A DNA stretch of 64,000 nt, taken from Deltaproteobacteria bacterium. Lineage in GTDB: Bacteria; UBA10199; DSSB01. Made by a program: the position numbers and the translations under genes. Numbering within the stretch: position 1 is the stretch's first letter; every line of letters starts with the position of its first letter. The notes beneath the pieces are model-generated. The model was not told where the DNA came from. It saw nothing but the letters and a program-made list of their open reading frames with translations, and did not search any database. Below, in pieces: positions 17,601 through 26,243 of the stretch. The stretch lies in contig JACKPJ010000001.1 of the NCBI GenBank assembly GCA_024233625.1, forward strand, positions 124,001 to 188,000, read 5' to 3'.

Positions 17601-19914
17601 CTGGTCCAAAAGCGGCCGATCTTTTTGCTTTCAAGCCCGCACGATAATTGATCTGACTTAGTTGATCAGCTTCTTCCAGGGACAAATTTTCTAACGAATA
17701 ATTGAGGTGATTCGCAATATCTGTCAAATAACGCTCAACCTGTTCAGGCCTCAATTTTTTTAACATCAGTGTTCCAATTTTTTTATGGAGTATCGCTTGT
17801 GAAGTCTTGGGAATCAAAGCATAAGCAGCTTGTTGAATACGGTCGTGAGCAAAGCGGTACTGAACCGAAACATCACTTTGTTCTTCCGCAGAGGCTCCAA
17901 TACCCACCCACTTATAACTATCGCTTAGAGGAATCACAATTCCTAAATTGAGTGGTACTTTAAGAGCTTCAGCAATTTGATTGCCTGATTTATCACTGAT
18001 GATGGTTAAGGTCTCATAATCAAACTCATTTCCAATACAAGCTGCTAATTGAAGCGCCTCCTGGCTTTCTTGAGGAAGCTGTCTCAGTTTATCCATCATT
18101 AATTCAACTACGTTATCTGTAATAGCTAACGAATGGATGTTTGCAAGATTCCAAGACCACTTACCCTGCTTAAGATCAAAGAAAAGCAAACCTCCTTCAT
18201 GCAGAGATTTAAGAAATTCACTAATAAAGAAAGGATTACCCCGAGTTTTTTGCAAAACCCATTGGCTCAAATCGGTAACATTTTGAGTATTTGTCGATAG
18301 AGTCTCAGCAACCATTTGTTCTAAAGCTACTTTTGAAAGAGGCTCAAGTTTGATTTGCGTTAAACCAGAGACGCGTCCTTGAAGCTCACGGATTAAACTA
18401 TGCAATGCATGAGAGGCACCCACTTCATTATCACGAAAAGCACCGATAAAAAATAGATATGCACTTTCAATGGAGGAAAGTAATTCATTCATCAAGTTGA
18501 GAGAAGCTGAATCCGCCCATTGTAAGTCATCCAAAAAAAGTACTAAGGGATGTTCCTTATGAGTAAACACCTGAATAAATTTTTGAAAAACATAATGGAA
18601 ACGATTTCGATTTTCAGAAGGAGCTAAAGAGGGAACAGCAGCCTGCGGGCCGATAATCATTTCGACTTCAGGTATGACTTGCACAATAACTTGGCCATTA
18701 GGTCCCAGAGCCTCACCAAGTTTTGACCTCCAATGATCCAAACTAGTATCATCTTCTTTTAACAGTTGTTGCACTAAGTTTCGAAATGCTCTCACAAGAG
18801 AACTATAAGGAATATTCTTTTGAAATTGGTCAAACTTACCACTGATGAAATAGCCTCGATTTTGAGTGATAGGCTTATAAACTTCCTGAACTAAGGCTGA
18901 TTTACCAATTCCAGCGGGACCAGACACCAACATGACTTCCGTTTTGCCTTCACTAACCCGAGCGAAACAATCCAAAAGCTGCTTGAGCTCCCTTTCTCGA
19001 CCATAAAGTTTTTGTGGAATCAAAAAACGATCCGAGTAATCATATTTACCCAGAGGGAAATCAGTGATTTGATGTTTTTCCTGCCATTGATTGGAACAAG
19101 TCTCCAGATCAATAAGTAAACCATAGCTGGATTGATAACGACTTTCAGCTTCTTTTGAGAGCATTTTTAAGATGATTTGACTTAATATAGGTGGAATCTC
19201 AGGCCTTAACTCATGCGGAGCAGGTGGTGTTTTAGCCAGATGACTATAGATGAGATTTAAAGGATCTGTCTCCTGAAAAGGCAACCTACCCGTTAATAAT
19301 TCATAAAAGGTCACTCCCAAGGAATAAAAATCACTGCGGCGATCCACCGACCGGTTCATACGGCCGGTTTGCTCGGGTGACATGTATGAAAGGCTTCCTT
19401 CTAAAATTCCCGGGCTATGAAATACAGGTGTTTCTTTGGGAATCAGGGCAGCCTGACCAAAATCGCATATTTTCACTAATTTTTTTTGACGATCGTAAAG
19501 AATATTCGCCGGCTTAATATCTTTATGAATAACATTTTTTTGATGAATCTCACCTAAAGCTTGGGTGATTTCTAAGGCAAGAGGGAAGAATTCTTCTAAG
19601 TCCATACCCCATTCTGGAATGATTTCATTAAGAGCTTGTCCTCCAAAATCTTCCAAAATGATCATGTAGCTATCATGATGAGGACGTAGCTCTAAGGCAT
19701 GTAATAAACGCTCCCCTTTCAATTGATGCATCAGCTGAAATTCTTGTTTAAACCTGCCCACTTCCTCTGCAGTTGGCCGCTCAGATTTAAGTAATTTAAT
19801 GACTATCGGACGATGATCTCGCAAACGAAAAGCACGATAGACACTTGTACGGGCACTTTGATAAAGCAATTTTTCAGCTTCATAACCCTCAAGCTGTACT
19901 GATAAATCCTCCAC
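14653..19914 (-). CDS. Hybrid Ser/Thr kinase - AAA - TPR - GAF - histidine kinase
   Basis: A 1753-aa multidomain sensor. Residues about 8-275 are a Ser/Thr kinase that looks active: VIK Lys40, catalytic HKDIKPAN (Asp132) and DFG 151-153. A STAND/AAA ATPase follows with Walker A GPAGIGKS (332-339) and LVLFLDDLQWAD. A long helical repeat region runs to about residue 1300. Then come a GAF domain (about 1340-1490), a coiled coil, and a histidine kinase with phospho-acceptor ISHDLRTPFNP (His near 1534) and N, G1 and G2 boxes (NLISNAIKFTPKGG, DSGLGMNEE, GTGLGLLMCKEM). No receiver domain is fused or adjacent, so its response regulator is encoded elsewhere. The GTG start has no clear Shine-Dalgarno. 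This architecture is known from cyanobacteria and other bacteria; the signal sensed is unknown. The gene ends 93 bp before attH. Confidence 0.9.
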   Translation of the reverse strand: MEDLSVQLEGYEAEKLLYQSARTSVYRAFRLRDHRPIVIKLLKSERPTAEEVGRFKQEFQLMHQLKGERLLHALELRPHHDSYMIILEDFGGQALNEIIPEWGMDLEEFFPLALEITQALGEIHQKNVIHKDIKPANILYDRQKKLVKICDFGQAALIPKETPVFHSPGILEGSLSYMSPEQTGRMNRSVDRRSDFYSLGVTFYELLTGRLPFQETDPLNLIYSHLAKTPPAPHELRPEIPPILSQIILKMLSKEAESRYQSSYGLLIDLETCSNQWQEKHQITDFPLGKYDYSDRFLIPQKLYGRERELKQLLDCFARVSEGKTEVMLVSGPAGIGKSALVQEVYKPITQNRGYFISGKFDQFQKNIPYSSLVRAFRNLVQQLLKEDDTSLDHWRSKLGEALGPNGQVIVQVIPEVEMIIGPQAAVPSLAPSENRNRFHYVFQKFIQVFTHKEHPLVLFLDDLQWADSASLNLMNELLSSIESAYLFFIGAFRDNEVGASHALHSLIRELQGRVSGLTQIKLEPLSKVALEQMVAETLSTNTQNVTDLSQWVLQKTRGNPFFISEFLKSLHEGGLLFFDLKQGKWSWNLANIHSLAITDNVVELMMDKLRQLPQESQEALQLAACIGNEFDYETLTIISDKSGNQIAEALKVPLNLGIVIPLSDSYKWVGIGASAEEQSDVSVQYRFAHDRIQQAAYALIPKTSQAILHKKIGTLMLKKLRPEQVERYLTDIANHLNYSLENLSLEEADQLSQINYRAGLKAKRSAAFGPAYEYFKKSLALLPSNSWQDKYSYTLKVYLENAETAAMNKEFESTNEWVDTILNSAKSPLDKVLAYEIKMQAYMSEHKLVESVRTGLAALEILGEKVPEKPRSYLVLYYILKSTAMLFWKKTDSLLDAPLMKNEYKKASARIRLKMASPAYMFSQELYVILSCRSLINAIKYGNSIDSPMLLGTYALIIAWILGFANKGYELGKIMCDLTWRLNATNHEARIYVGFYGFIYHWKAPLRDTLQPLLEGERKGLEVGDLEYSCWSSFFYLMNAFYAAKNLPEIDEEAKHLIDSMRRTNQLSVLNVSQLFHQAVHNFIELKENPYELLGEAADEREILRQSFAENDRAVIVKAYVLKSILAYHFGEYEKALEFIKTVKKNQDAMIGTASVPVFYFYDSLICLALLKSGAKRVHRLLHRIRKNQKHLLKWKNLGPMNYAHKYFLVEAELAAFQSQSGVAIQYYERAIKHAHENNFFQEAALACELAGDYYFKRSYMRIAKTYMREAIYYYQRWGSQAKINYLKSKYPQLIKIETNRASASSKQDSPSLTTITKKSYLDIETILKANQILSGEIELSRLLEKLIDLLIKNAGAESGSLMLAEGNSLFLQVNKNAESDETELLKSIPLEEASQKYSISPEIVQYVEHTKTYLVLDDATQDQRFMNTEYIMKYQPRSVLCIPLLNQQDLVGVVYLENNLSTQAFTDDRVEMVSILGTQAAISISNVQTIAERAEKERLKLEQERLKMENDLLEKQSKELEKINATKDKFFSIISHDLRTPFNPIVTYGQMLAERGDKMKRELIKEFGSDIFQAGTNALELLNNLLQWSRIESGSMKYEPTMISIDEIVERSLELYRFSARQKGIELKNLLENKVTAYADQNMIDTVVRNLISNAIKFTPKGGFIAVDAKNLGNYVEVTVTDSGLGMNEEQLGKLFDAETHFSSQGTLGEKGTGLGLLMCKEMVEKNHGKIWVKSQVNVGTQFSFTLRDQE

Positions 19915-20097
19915 ACTATAAGTTTAAAGGCTTCTAAAAAATATACCAGAGGTAGATAGAAGTTTTAGGTGATAACTAAACTATTTTGATTTTTTTATGC
20001 TGATTTTGTAGTAAATAACTCAAGAGAATTTTTAAAAAAAAACGCACTGCGTCAATAAAATGCTCATAAAAAAATTTTGAACAAATTAAGGACCTCC

Positions 20098-21429
20098 ATG
20101 ACAAAAAAAACTGCCAAAGATAAAAATCATTTCAATCAAGGGCTCTTGGATTTTTTAAAAGACTCACCAACAGCTTTTCATGCCGTTGCCAACATGACAA
20201 AGCGTCTCCAAGAAAATGACTTTATCGCGCTTGATGAAACTCAGTCTTGGTCACTCAAGCCGGGAGGAAAATACATTGTCACACGCAATCAGTCCTCCTT
20301 GATAGCTTTCACTCTCGACTCCCAGAAAAATAACACGGCTTTTCGACTGATTGGGTCCCATACTGACAGCCCAGGACTCCGTTTAAAGCCCAATGCAGAA
20401 ATTACATTTCGAAATCTCATACAAACTGGCACAGAAACCTACGGCGGACTCCTCATGGCGCCCTGGTTTGACCGCGACCTTTCCTTGGCTGGACGCATTT
20501 ATTTTGAGGATGCAAACTCTCAAATCCATACTGAACTCGTTGATTTAAAAAAGCCTTTGGCCATCATCCCTAGTTTAGCCATCCATCTCGACCGTGAAGT
20601 CAACCAAAACAAGAGCATCAATCCTCAAAAGGAACTCATTCCACTCTGGGCAGTAAAAATGCAGGAGGGAATTAAGAATCAAGATAAAGAATATAACTTC
20701 AAAGATTTACTGCTTCAAGCTCTGCAAAGACAGCTAACTGAGAAAAAAATCAAAAAATTACTCAGTCACGAGCTTTATTTATATGACACTCAAGCTCCCT
20801 CTTATCTCGGCTGGAATGACGACTTTATCGCCTCTGCCAGACTCGATAATTTACTCAGTTGTTATATCGCAATGGAAACCTTGGTTGCAGAGTCCAAAAG
20901 CAATGCCCTCATTGTCTGCAATGACCATGAAGAAGTGGGTTCCAACAGTGCGATTGGAGCCGATGGCAGCTTTTTAAAGGATGTCCTTGAACGCATTTAC
21001 CCAGAGCGAGAAGCTTTGATTCGATCGATTCAGCAAAGTATGTTGATTTCATGTGATAATGGACATGCCATCCACCCCAATTACCCGGAAAAGCACGACC
21101 CCCAGCATAGCCCATTACTCAATGCGGGCCCCATCATCAAAGTCAACGCCAACCAGCGCTATGCGAGTAATGGTGAAACCGAAGCAGCTTTTGTCGCCAT
21201 TTGTGAAAAGAATAAAATCCCCTATCAACGCTTTGTAGTCCGCAGTGATATGGCTTGTGGCTCCACAATTGGACCTATCACTGCCGCAAAATTAGGCATC
21301 AAAACTCTCGATGTCGGCGTACCGAGCTTAGGCATGCATTCGATCCGCGAAATGGTGGGGAGCCAAGATGCTTATTTCCTTTATCAAGCCTTGCAGGAGT
21401 TTTTTAGCTCGAATGGACATCAAAAATAG
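20098..21429 (+). CDS. apeB: M18-family aminopeptidase
   Basis: 443 aa starting at the ATG preceded by AAGGA (a TTG seven codons earlier lacks a site). It belongs to family M18, cytosolic dinuclear zinc aminopeptidases that remove N-terminal acidic or other residues. Metal-site segments are visible in order: LIGSHTDSPGLRLKP, WNDDFIASARLDN, IVCNDHEEVGSNSAIGA with the catalytic Glu, LISCDNGHAIHPNYPEKHDP and GVPSLGMHSIREM. Length and motif order are normal for the family. It is divergent from the hybrid kinase, with a single GCGTCA box in between at 20049. Confidence 0.92.
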   Translation: MTKKTAKDKNHFNQGLLDFLKDSPTAFHAVANMTKRLQENDFIALDETQSWSLKPGGKYIVTRNQSSLIAFTLDSQKNNTAFRLIGSHTDSPGLRLKPNAEITFRNLIQTGTETYGGLLMAPWFDRDLSLAGRIYFEDANSQIHTELVDLKKPLAIIPSLAIHLDREVNQNKSINPQKELIPLWAVKMQEGIKNQDKEYNFKDLLLQALQRQLTEKKIKKLLSHELYLYDTQAPSYLGWNDDFIASARLDNLLSCYIAMETLVAESKSNALIVCNDHEEVGSNSAIGADGSFLKDVLERIYPEREALIRSIQQSMLISCDNGHAIHPNYPEKHDPQHSPLLNAGPIIKVNANQRYASNGETEAAFVAICEKNKIPYQRFVVRSDMACGSTIGPITAAKLGIKTLDVGVPSLGMHSIREMVGSQDAYFLYQALQEFFSSNGHQK

Positions 21430-21599
21430 GAAATTTATATAAAAAAACCGGAAACTTTTTCATATTTCTTCCGAAAATATGCCTACTAACTTTTTTTTAA
21501 AAAAAAGCTAAATAGATACATAAAAACTAGACATAAAAAACAGAATAAATTTTAGATCATAACTATATAGATTAATTCATTTTTTTGGAGTTTACCGAC

Positions 21600-23813
21600 A
21601 TGAGTAGTCAAGGGCGCATTGAGATCAATTCAAAAAACTACCTCAAGACCTGTGAAGAACAACCTATTTCTGAAGAGGATAGCATTAGTACAAACACAAT
21701 TCCTCTTGAAGATAGCTCTGTTCAAATCACTCCTTCTAACTTTGATGCCATTGTGACTCAACTCGAAGAAAAAGCCAAAAACTCTCCTCTGATGAAAGCA
21801 GCCCTGGAGAGTTTGATTGAAGGTCATTGCCTTGAAATTCCAAAAGAAGAATCTGCAAGCGCTGAGAATTCTCAAACTGCTAAAAAAACCAAAACTCAGA
21901 CTCCCACTCAAAGTGTTGAACAGAATGAGGCCACATCAATTACAGTGATTGACCTTACAGATAAAAGGCAAGCAATTCCCACATTTCGTTTTTCATCATA
22001 TGCGTTCAATAGTTTGGTTAGCCTTCTCACCCGAAGTAATCTAAGCATCGAAGATATTCCCATTCCAGAAATGCCTGAGGATATCAATAGTGAGACTTAC
22101 GATACTCTACTACCAGACAACGAAGAAACCACTGAAAATATTGATCAAAAAGAGGCTGTCGACGATACCAAGAAAACACGTCAAAACCTCCAGGAAATAA
22201 AAAAACGTCTGGAATCACTCATCCATCGTACTGACAAGGATAACCCCGACACCGCAACATATGTATACACAAATCCAATTGGAGAATACAAACCGCTGCG
22301 TTTTAATGCTGACGAGCGTGCCATCATGGCAGAAGCCATGATGATAGAACTCAACAAACTTGACTTAAACGAATCAGACCTCAAGGATTATATGTTTTTG
22401 CGTAAGGGCACTCTGGGTGGTGGCCGAGCACAAGTTGTTTTTTCAACGAAAATTTCTCCAACACAATATGACCAAATCATCTCGGCTTTTCAGTCTTATT
22501 TTGGAAATATTGACTCAAGTGACCCTCTAGCATCGATGAAACAAACTCGGCTTCAAAAAATCACTGCCGAGCTAAACAAAATGAAACAAATCCGAGGAAA
22601 TAGCGTTAAAGCTAATTATCCTCTCCCCATTTTAGAAGGGATTAACCCCAAAAAACTCCAAGAATATATCGCTAATCCACCGCCACAGTTACCTGCAAAC
22701 TATCGAGAAAATAAGCCCGATGATTTTGATGAGTTTAAAAAAACTTACATAAAAATGAATGCGAGTTTAGACCCTCGAGATGTCGCGCAAATTCGTGCTC
22801 GCATGGGGAGCCCAATTAAAGAAAGCTTAGATGATATCAACAGTTTTGCAAGTTGGTGGAACGATAATCCACCTGTCGTTATCCAAGATGGAGATGATCC
22901 CAGTAAATATTGGATACGCCGCACAGATTACGACTTTATTGGCCTCAGATGGTTTCCTGTCGACTATCCTGCAGTCGACATTCATAATATGGATGAAATT
23001 GTTCAAGTCTTCAAGGATGGAAGCTCTCAATGCGAGGATAAAGATTTAGACACCACTGTCTGTAATTATTTTGACATCAAGTTAGGTATGGAAGCAGAAC
23101 GCATCCATAATAAATCAAAATTGGAAGACCCATGGCACCAAGTCAGCGAAGTCTTACCGCACGGTATTGCTTTTGCTCTTGGAGGAGCCATTGTTGGGTA
23201 CTTTGGCATTAGTCATGCAGGTGGCGGAGGTCCAGGAGGCTTTAGACGTGGTTTAAACAGAATCGGCCGTGGAATTCGTAACAAGTTTGGTGGCCGTCCA
23301 CCCAGTGGACCGAGTGGAAGCGCTGGAAGTGAAACTACAGAAACTCCTGATGCTAGCGAAGCTGATAATAATGAGGGCGCAAAACGTTCACGTCTAGAAG
23401 AAAATCAATCCCGACGTGGCGTGCGCTTTGAACAACAACGCGTTGTCAGGACGAGTCCTGCGACAACAGCACCTGCAAGCCAATCGGGAATTCCCTGGGA
23501 AGCTGTCGGCTGGATAGCCCTGGGTGGGGCACTACTTCTGACCCCTTGGCCTGGAGACGAAGCCGGAGCTTTTGCCGCAGGAGCCCGAGTACTTTCGAGC
23601 ATCGGTGGACGCCGAGCAGCCGCAGCCGGAGCAACCGGTGTTGCTGTTGCAAGCACAGCAAACCCCGCTAATGCTAGCGAAACAAAAGTCGAAATCGTCG
23701 AAAAAGCTGTCGAGTGCAAGGAAGGCGAAGAAGGCTGTATTATTCCGGAAGATCTTGCCCTAGATATGGCAGCTAGTGCCATGGGAGTCGATAAGAGTTT
23801 AATTGATTTTTAA
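21600..23813 (+). CDS. Large unknown protein with two C-terminal membrane segments (family C)
   Basis: 737 aa from the ATG behind TTTGGAG. I recognise no known domain. The N-terminal 500 residues are hydrophilic and acidic with predicted helices and low-complexity linkers. They are followed by a hydrophobic segment (GIAFALGGAIVGYFGISHAG), a Gly/Arg/Pro-rich linker and a second one (AVGWIALGGALLLTPWPG), then an Ala-rich stretch and an acidic tail with two Cys (VECKEGEEGCII). The layout matches the protein at 50346, including a short similar segment before the membrane part (FASWWNDNPP against LSSWVNQKPQ). I therefore group them as a probable family, at modest confidence. It stands alone here, with about 170 bp upstream and a hairpin repeat just downstream. 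Confidence 0.6.
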   Translation: MSSQGRIEINSKNYLKTCEEQPISEEDSISTNTIPLEDSSVQITPSNFDAIVTQLEEKAKNSPLMKAALESLIEGHCLEIPKEESASAENSQTAKKTKTQTPTQSVEQNEATSITVIDLTDKRQAIPTFRFSSYAFNSLVSLLTRSNLSIEDIPIPEMPEDINSETYDTLLPDNEETTENIDQKEAVDDTKKTRQNLQEIKKRLESLIHRTDKDNPDTATYVYTNPIGEYKPLRFNADERAIMAEAMMIELNKLDLNESDLKDYMFLRKGTLGGGRAQVVFSTKISPTQYDQIISAFQSYFGNIDSSDPLASMKQTRLQKITAELNKMKQIRGNSVKANYPLPILEGINPKKLQEYIANPPPQLPANYRENKPDDFDEFKKTYIKMNASLDPRDVAQIRARMGSPIKESLDDINSFASWWNDNPPVVIQDGDDPSKYWIRRTDYDFIGLRWFPVDYPAVDIHNMDEIVQVFKDGSSQCEDKDLDTTVCNYFDIKLGMEAERIHNKSKLEDPWHQVSEVLPHGIAFALGGAIVGYFGISHAGGGGPGGFRRGLNRIGRGIRNKFGGRPPSGPSGSAGSETTETPDASEADNNEGAKRSRLEENQSRRGVRFEQQRVVRTSPATTAPASQSGIPWEAVGWIALGGALLLTPWPGDEAGAFAAGARVLSSIGGRRAAAAGATGVAVASTANPANASETKVEIVEKAVECKEGEEGCIIPEDLALDMAASAMGVDKSLIDF

Positions 23814-23832
23814 TATTGGGTTTTCTCTCCTT

Positions 23833-23862
23833 ACTTTCTTTTTGAACTGTCAAAAAGAAAGT
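23833..23862. repeat. 30-nt hairpin repeat, copy 3
   Basis: ACTTTCTTTTTG and CAAAAAGAAAGT pair perfectly (12 bp) around AACTGT, 20 nt after the stop at 23813. Same size and composition as the copies at 9615 and 10011. It may act as a terminator. Confidence 0.65.
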
Positions 23863-24009
23863 AGAGGAATTCTTTGATATCCCACCTAACAATTGATACT
23901 AATGGACTCATAAAATAAAAGCATTGAAATCAAACTCAGACGACAGGAGTCCAAAATCAAAACAATTCAATCCGAACAAAATCTTTATCTAAAACTTCAT
24001 TCAGCTTTC

Positions 24010-26139
24010 ATGCATTTCATACTCATCTTAGGTTTTTTATGTGGAGTAACAGTATTTTCTGAATCAAGTTTTGCCAAAGAAAAAACCACTTCGATTCAAA
24101 CTTCCTCAAAATCCCAGCAAAGCAACAGCGATCTCACGGCTCTTTTACTTAGCGGGCAATATAAACAGGCTTTAGCAAAATTAGATCAAAGCTTCAGTCA
24201 AGACCAAAAAGTTCCCCTCGAAAAACGCCTGCTCTTCATGCAAGCCTATGCAAATTATAAGTCTGAAAATTATGCTAAAGCGGTATCACTTTTTGAAAAA
24301 GTAGGAAAATATCCCGCTATTCAAGATTATTTAGGACTCTATCATGCAATCTCTCTACGCGAATCCGGCGAGGCAAAAAAGGCGTTGCTCCTTTTAACTC
24401 AAGTACAAAAAGATAGCCCCAGCCCGAGTTTTAAGGAAAGACTCAAACGTGAAATTGCCCTGACCTATTGCCAAACCGGCCAGCGCAAGGAAGCCATCGA
24501 AGGTTTAAACGAATTATTGCAAACCACTTCGTCGGACATTCAATCTTATCATTATAATTTCGAAAGATCCCAGTGTTTAATCCATTTAGGGGCTATCGCC
24601 GAAGCTATTCCCAGCTTACGTTTACTTTATTTACAATATCCTGAAGGTGATTTAAGCGCGGTAATACTGCAAACCTTACAAAAACTTGGCCATGCGCAAA
24701 GCATTACGGTTGCTGACCACCTGGCCCGCGCTGACCAACTCATGGGCAATGATCGACCTCAACTCGCCGCTCAAGATTATCAATATGCCATTCAAAATCA
24801 TCCCGGAGTAATTCCACTGGAATGGCAAAAGAAGTTGGCCACGGCTTATTTTAAAGCCCGCATATATCCTCAAGCTGCCAAAGCTTGGGAAGAATATCGT
24901 AAACTCGCTGGAACACTCTTTAACCAAGATGACGAACTCATGTTGGCTCAATCTTATTCACGCAGTGATCAATTTGCCAAAGCCATTCAGGCCTACCAAG
25001 GCTTATATCAAAAGAGCCCCGAAAACGAGCATGAGGAATGGGAATACCGCCTTGCTTATTTGCAAATGGATCAAGGTGATTATACTCAAGCCAATCAACA
25101 ATTTGAGGCGCTCTTAAAAAAATACCCCCAGCATTCGCGTAAAGACCAAATTTATTGGTTTTTGGCTTGGAATTATTATCAACTTAAAAACTATCCCAAA
25201 ACCTTAGAATATTTTCAGCTTCTAGAATCCGAATATCCCAAAAGTTCTTACAGCGATCGCGTACCCTATTGGCGAGCCCGTGTCTTCGAAAAACAAGGGC
25301 TCAGCGCACAGGCCCACCAAATCTACCAACAAGTGACCGCAAAAGACCCCTTTTCTTACTATGGATTTCTCAGTCTGAAAAGAATGCAAAATAATTTGGA
25401 TGCTAAAATTCCCCCTCGAGGCAGTTGGACGGCAGACCTTCCCAAGTTAAAACTCCCTGACCCCTTTACCTTGAATAAAATTTCCACGCAAAAGAACAGT
25501 CATATTGATCGCATCCAAGAATTACTCATTTTGGGTCTTTGGGAGGATTTTCTAACTGAACTCGGGCAAGTCACCTCACGAGAAGGCATTCCGGAATCTC
25601 TCTTACAAATCAAAGACAGCATCACCAGCAACGACCCTTACGATCTTTTAACACCGCAAGAAACCTGGTCAACGCGTTATCCTCCCGCTTATGCAACACT
25701 CGTCACTTTGTTCTCTAAAATGCGTCACTTTCCGATGGCCTTGACCTGGGCCATCATGCGTGAGGAAAGCCGTTTTCGTCCGCGCATCGTCAGCCCAGCC
25801 CAGGCAATTGGGCTCATGCAAATCATTCCTCCCACCGGAGAAGAAATCGCTCACCAATTAGGGCGCAAAGGTTTTGTCGCGGAAAAACTCTACGAACCGG
25901 TTGTCAATATTGAGTTTGGAGTGCATTATCTCCACACCAATCTCAAGCGTTTTAACGACAGTCTACCTCACACCATTGCCAGCTATAATGGGGGCCCGCA
26001 TAATGTGGCTAGATGGATGCAAGCTCGTCCCGGCCGCGAGTGGGATGAATTTGTCGAGGAAATCCCGTACCGAGAAACCCACAACTATGTGAAGAAGGTT
26101 TTGAAATCTTATTATATTTATCAGATCATGTATTTTTAG
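24010..26139 (+). CDS. slt: Soluble lytic murein transglycosylase (Slt-like)
   Basis: A 709-aa periplasmic enzyme that cleaves the MurNAc-GlcNAc bond of peptidoglycan. It has an N-terminal signal sequence, then about 550 residues of TPR-like superhelix, then a C-terminal SLT domain. Catalytic motif MREESRF puts the acid at about Glu586, followed by AIGLMQIIPPTGEEIA, SYNGGPHNVARWM and ETHNYVKKVL, the standard order. The ATG at 24010 gives a signal peptide with no basic N-terminus. An AGGAG sits about 65 nt upstream before an in-frame run with no ATG, GTG or TTG, so a rare-codon start (ATC or ATT near 23958) giving a Lys-containing N-terminus is possible but unproven. Convergent with the 915-aa gene. 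Confidence 0.92.
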   Translation: MHFILILGFLCGVTVFSESSFAKEKTTSIQTSSKSQQSNSDLTALLLSGQYKQALAKLDQSFSQDQKVPLEKRLLFMQAYANYKSENYAKAVSLFEKVGKYPAIQDYLGLYHAISLRESGEAKKALLLLTQVQKDSPSPSFKERLKREIALTYCQTGQRKEAIEGLNELLQTTSSDIQSYHYNFERSQCLIHLGAIAEAIPSLRLLYLQYPEGDLSAVILQTLQKLGHAQSITVADHLARADQLMGNDRPQLAAQDYQYAIQNHPGVIPLEWQKKLATAYFKARIYPQAAKAWEEYRKLAGTLFNQDDELMLAQSYSRSDQFAKAIQAYQGLYQKSPENEHEEWEYRLAYLQMDQGDYTQANQQFEALLKKYPQHSRKDQIYWFLAWNYYQLKNYPKTLEYFQLLESEYPKSSYSDRVPYWRARVFEKQGLSAQAHQIYQQVTAKDPFSYYGFLSLKRMQNNLDAKIPPRGSWTADLPKLKLPDPFTLNKISTQKNSHIDRIQELLILGLWEDFLTELGQVTSREGIPESLLQIKDSITSNDPYDLLTPQETWSTRYPPAYATLVTLFSKMRHFPMALTWAIMREESRFRPRIVSPAQAIGLMQIIPPTGEEIAHQLGRKGFVAEKLYEPVVNIEFGVHYLHTNLKRFNDSLPHTIASYNGGPHNVARWMQARPGREWDEFVEEIPYRETHNYVKKVLKSYYIYQIMYF

Positions 26140-26161
26140 GGAGAAGAAGTCCCTTAATTTA

Positions 26162-26228
26162 TTTTCCCGTACGGGAAAAAGAGTATTTTAAAGGAGTTCT
26201 TATTAAAGAATATTCCCGATCGGGAATA
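26162..26228. promoter_or_regulatory. Pair of perfect 18-bp CCCG palindromes
   Basis: TTTTCCCGTACGGGAAAA (26162-26179) and TATTCCCGATCGGGAATA (26211-26228) are each perfect palindromes, 49 nt apart centre to centre. They lie between the convergent ends of slt and the 915-aa gene. With no loop they are poor terminators; they look like dimer binding sites or recombination-type sites. Confidence 0.5.
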
Positions 26229-26243
26229 TTTAAAAGCTTTCTA

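Noticed and set aside
26162..26228. Palindromes as intrinsic terminators of slt and the 915-aa gene
   Set aside because: Perfect palindromes leave no loop, and the following T-runs are short. Kept as possible protein-binding sites.
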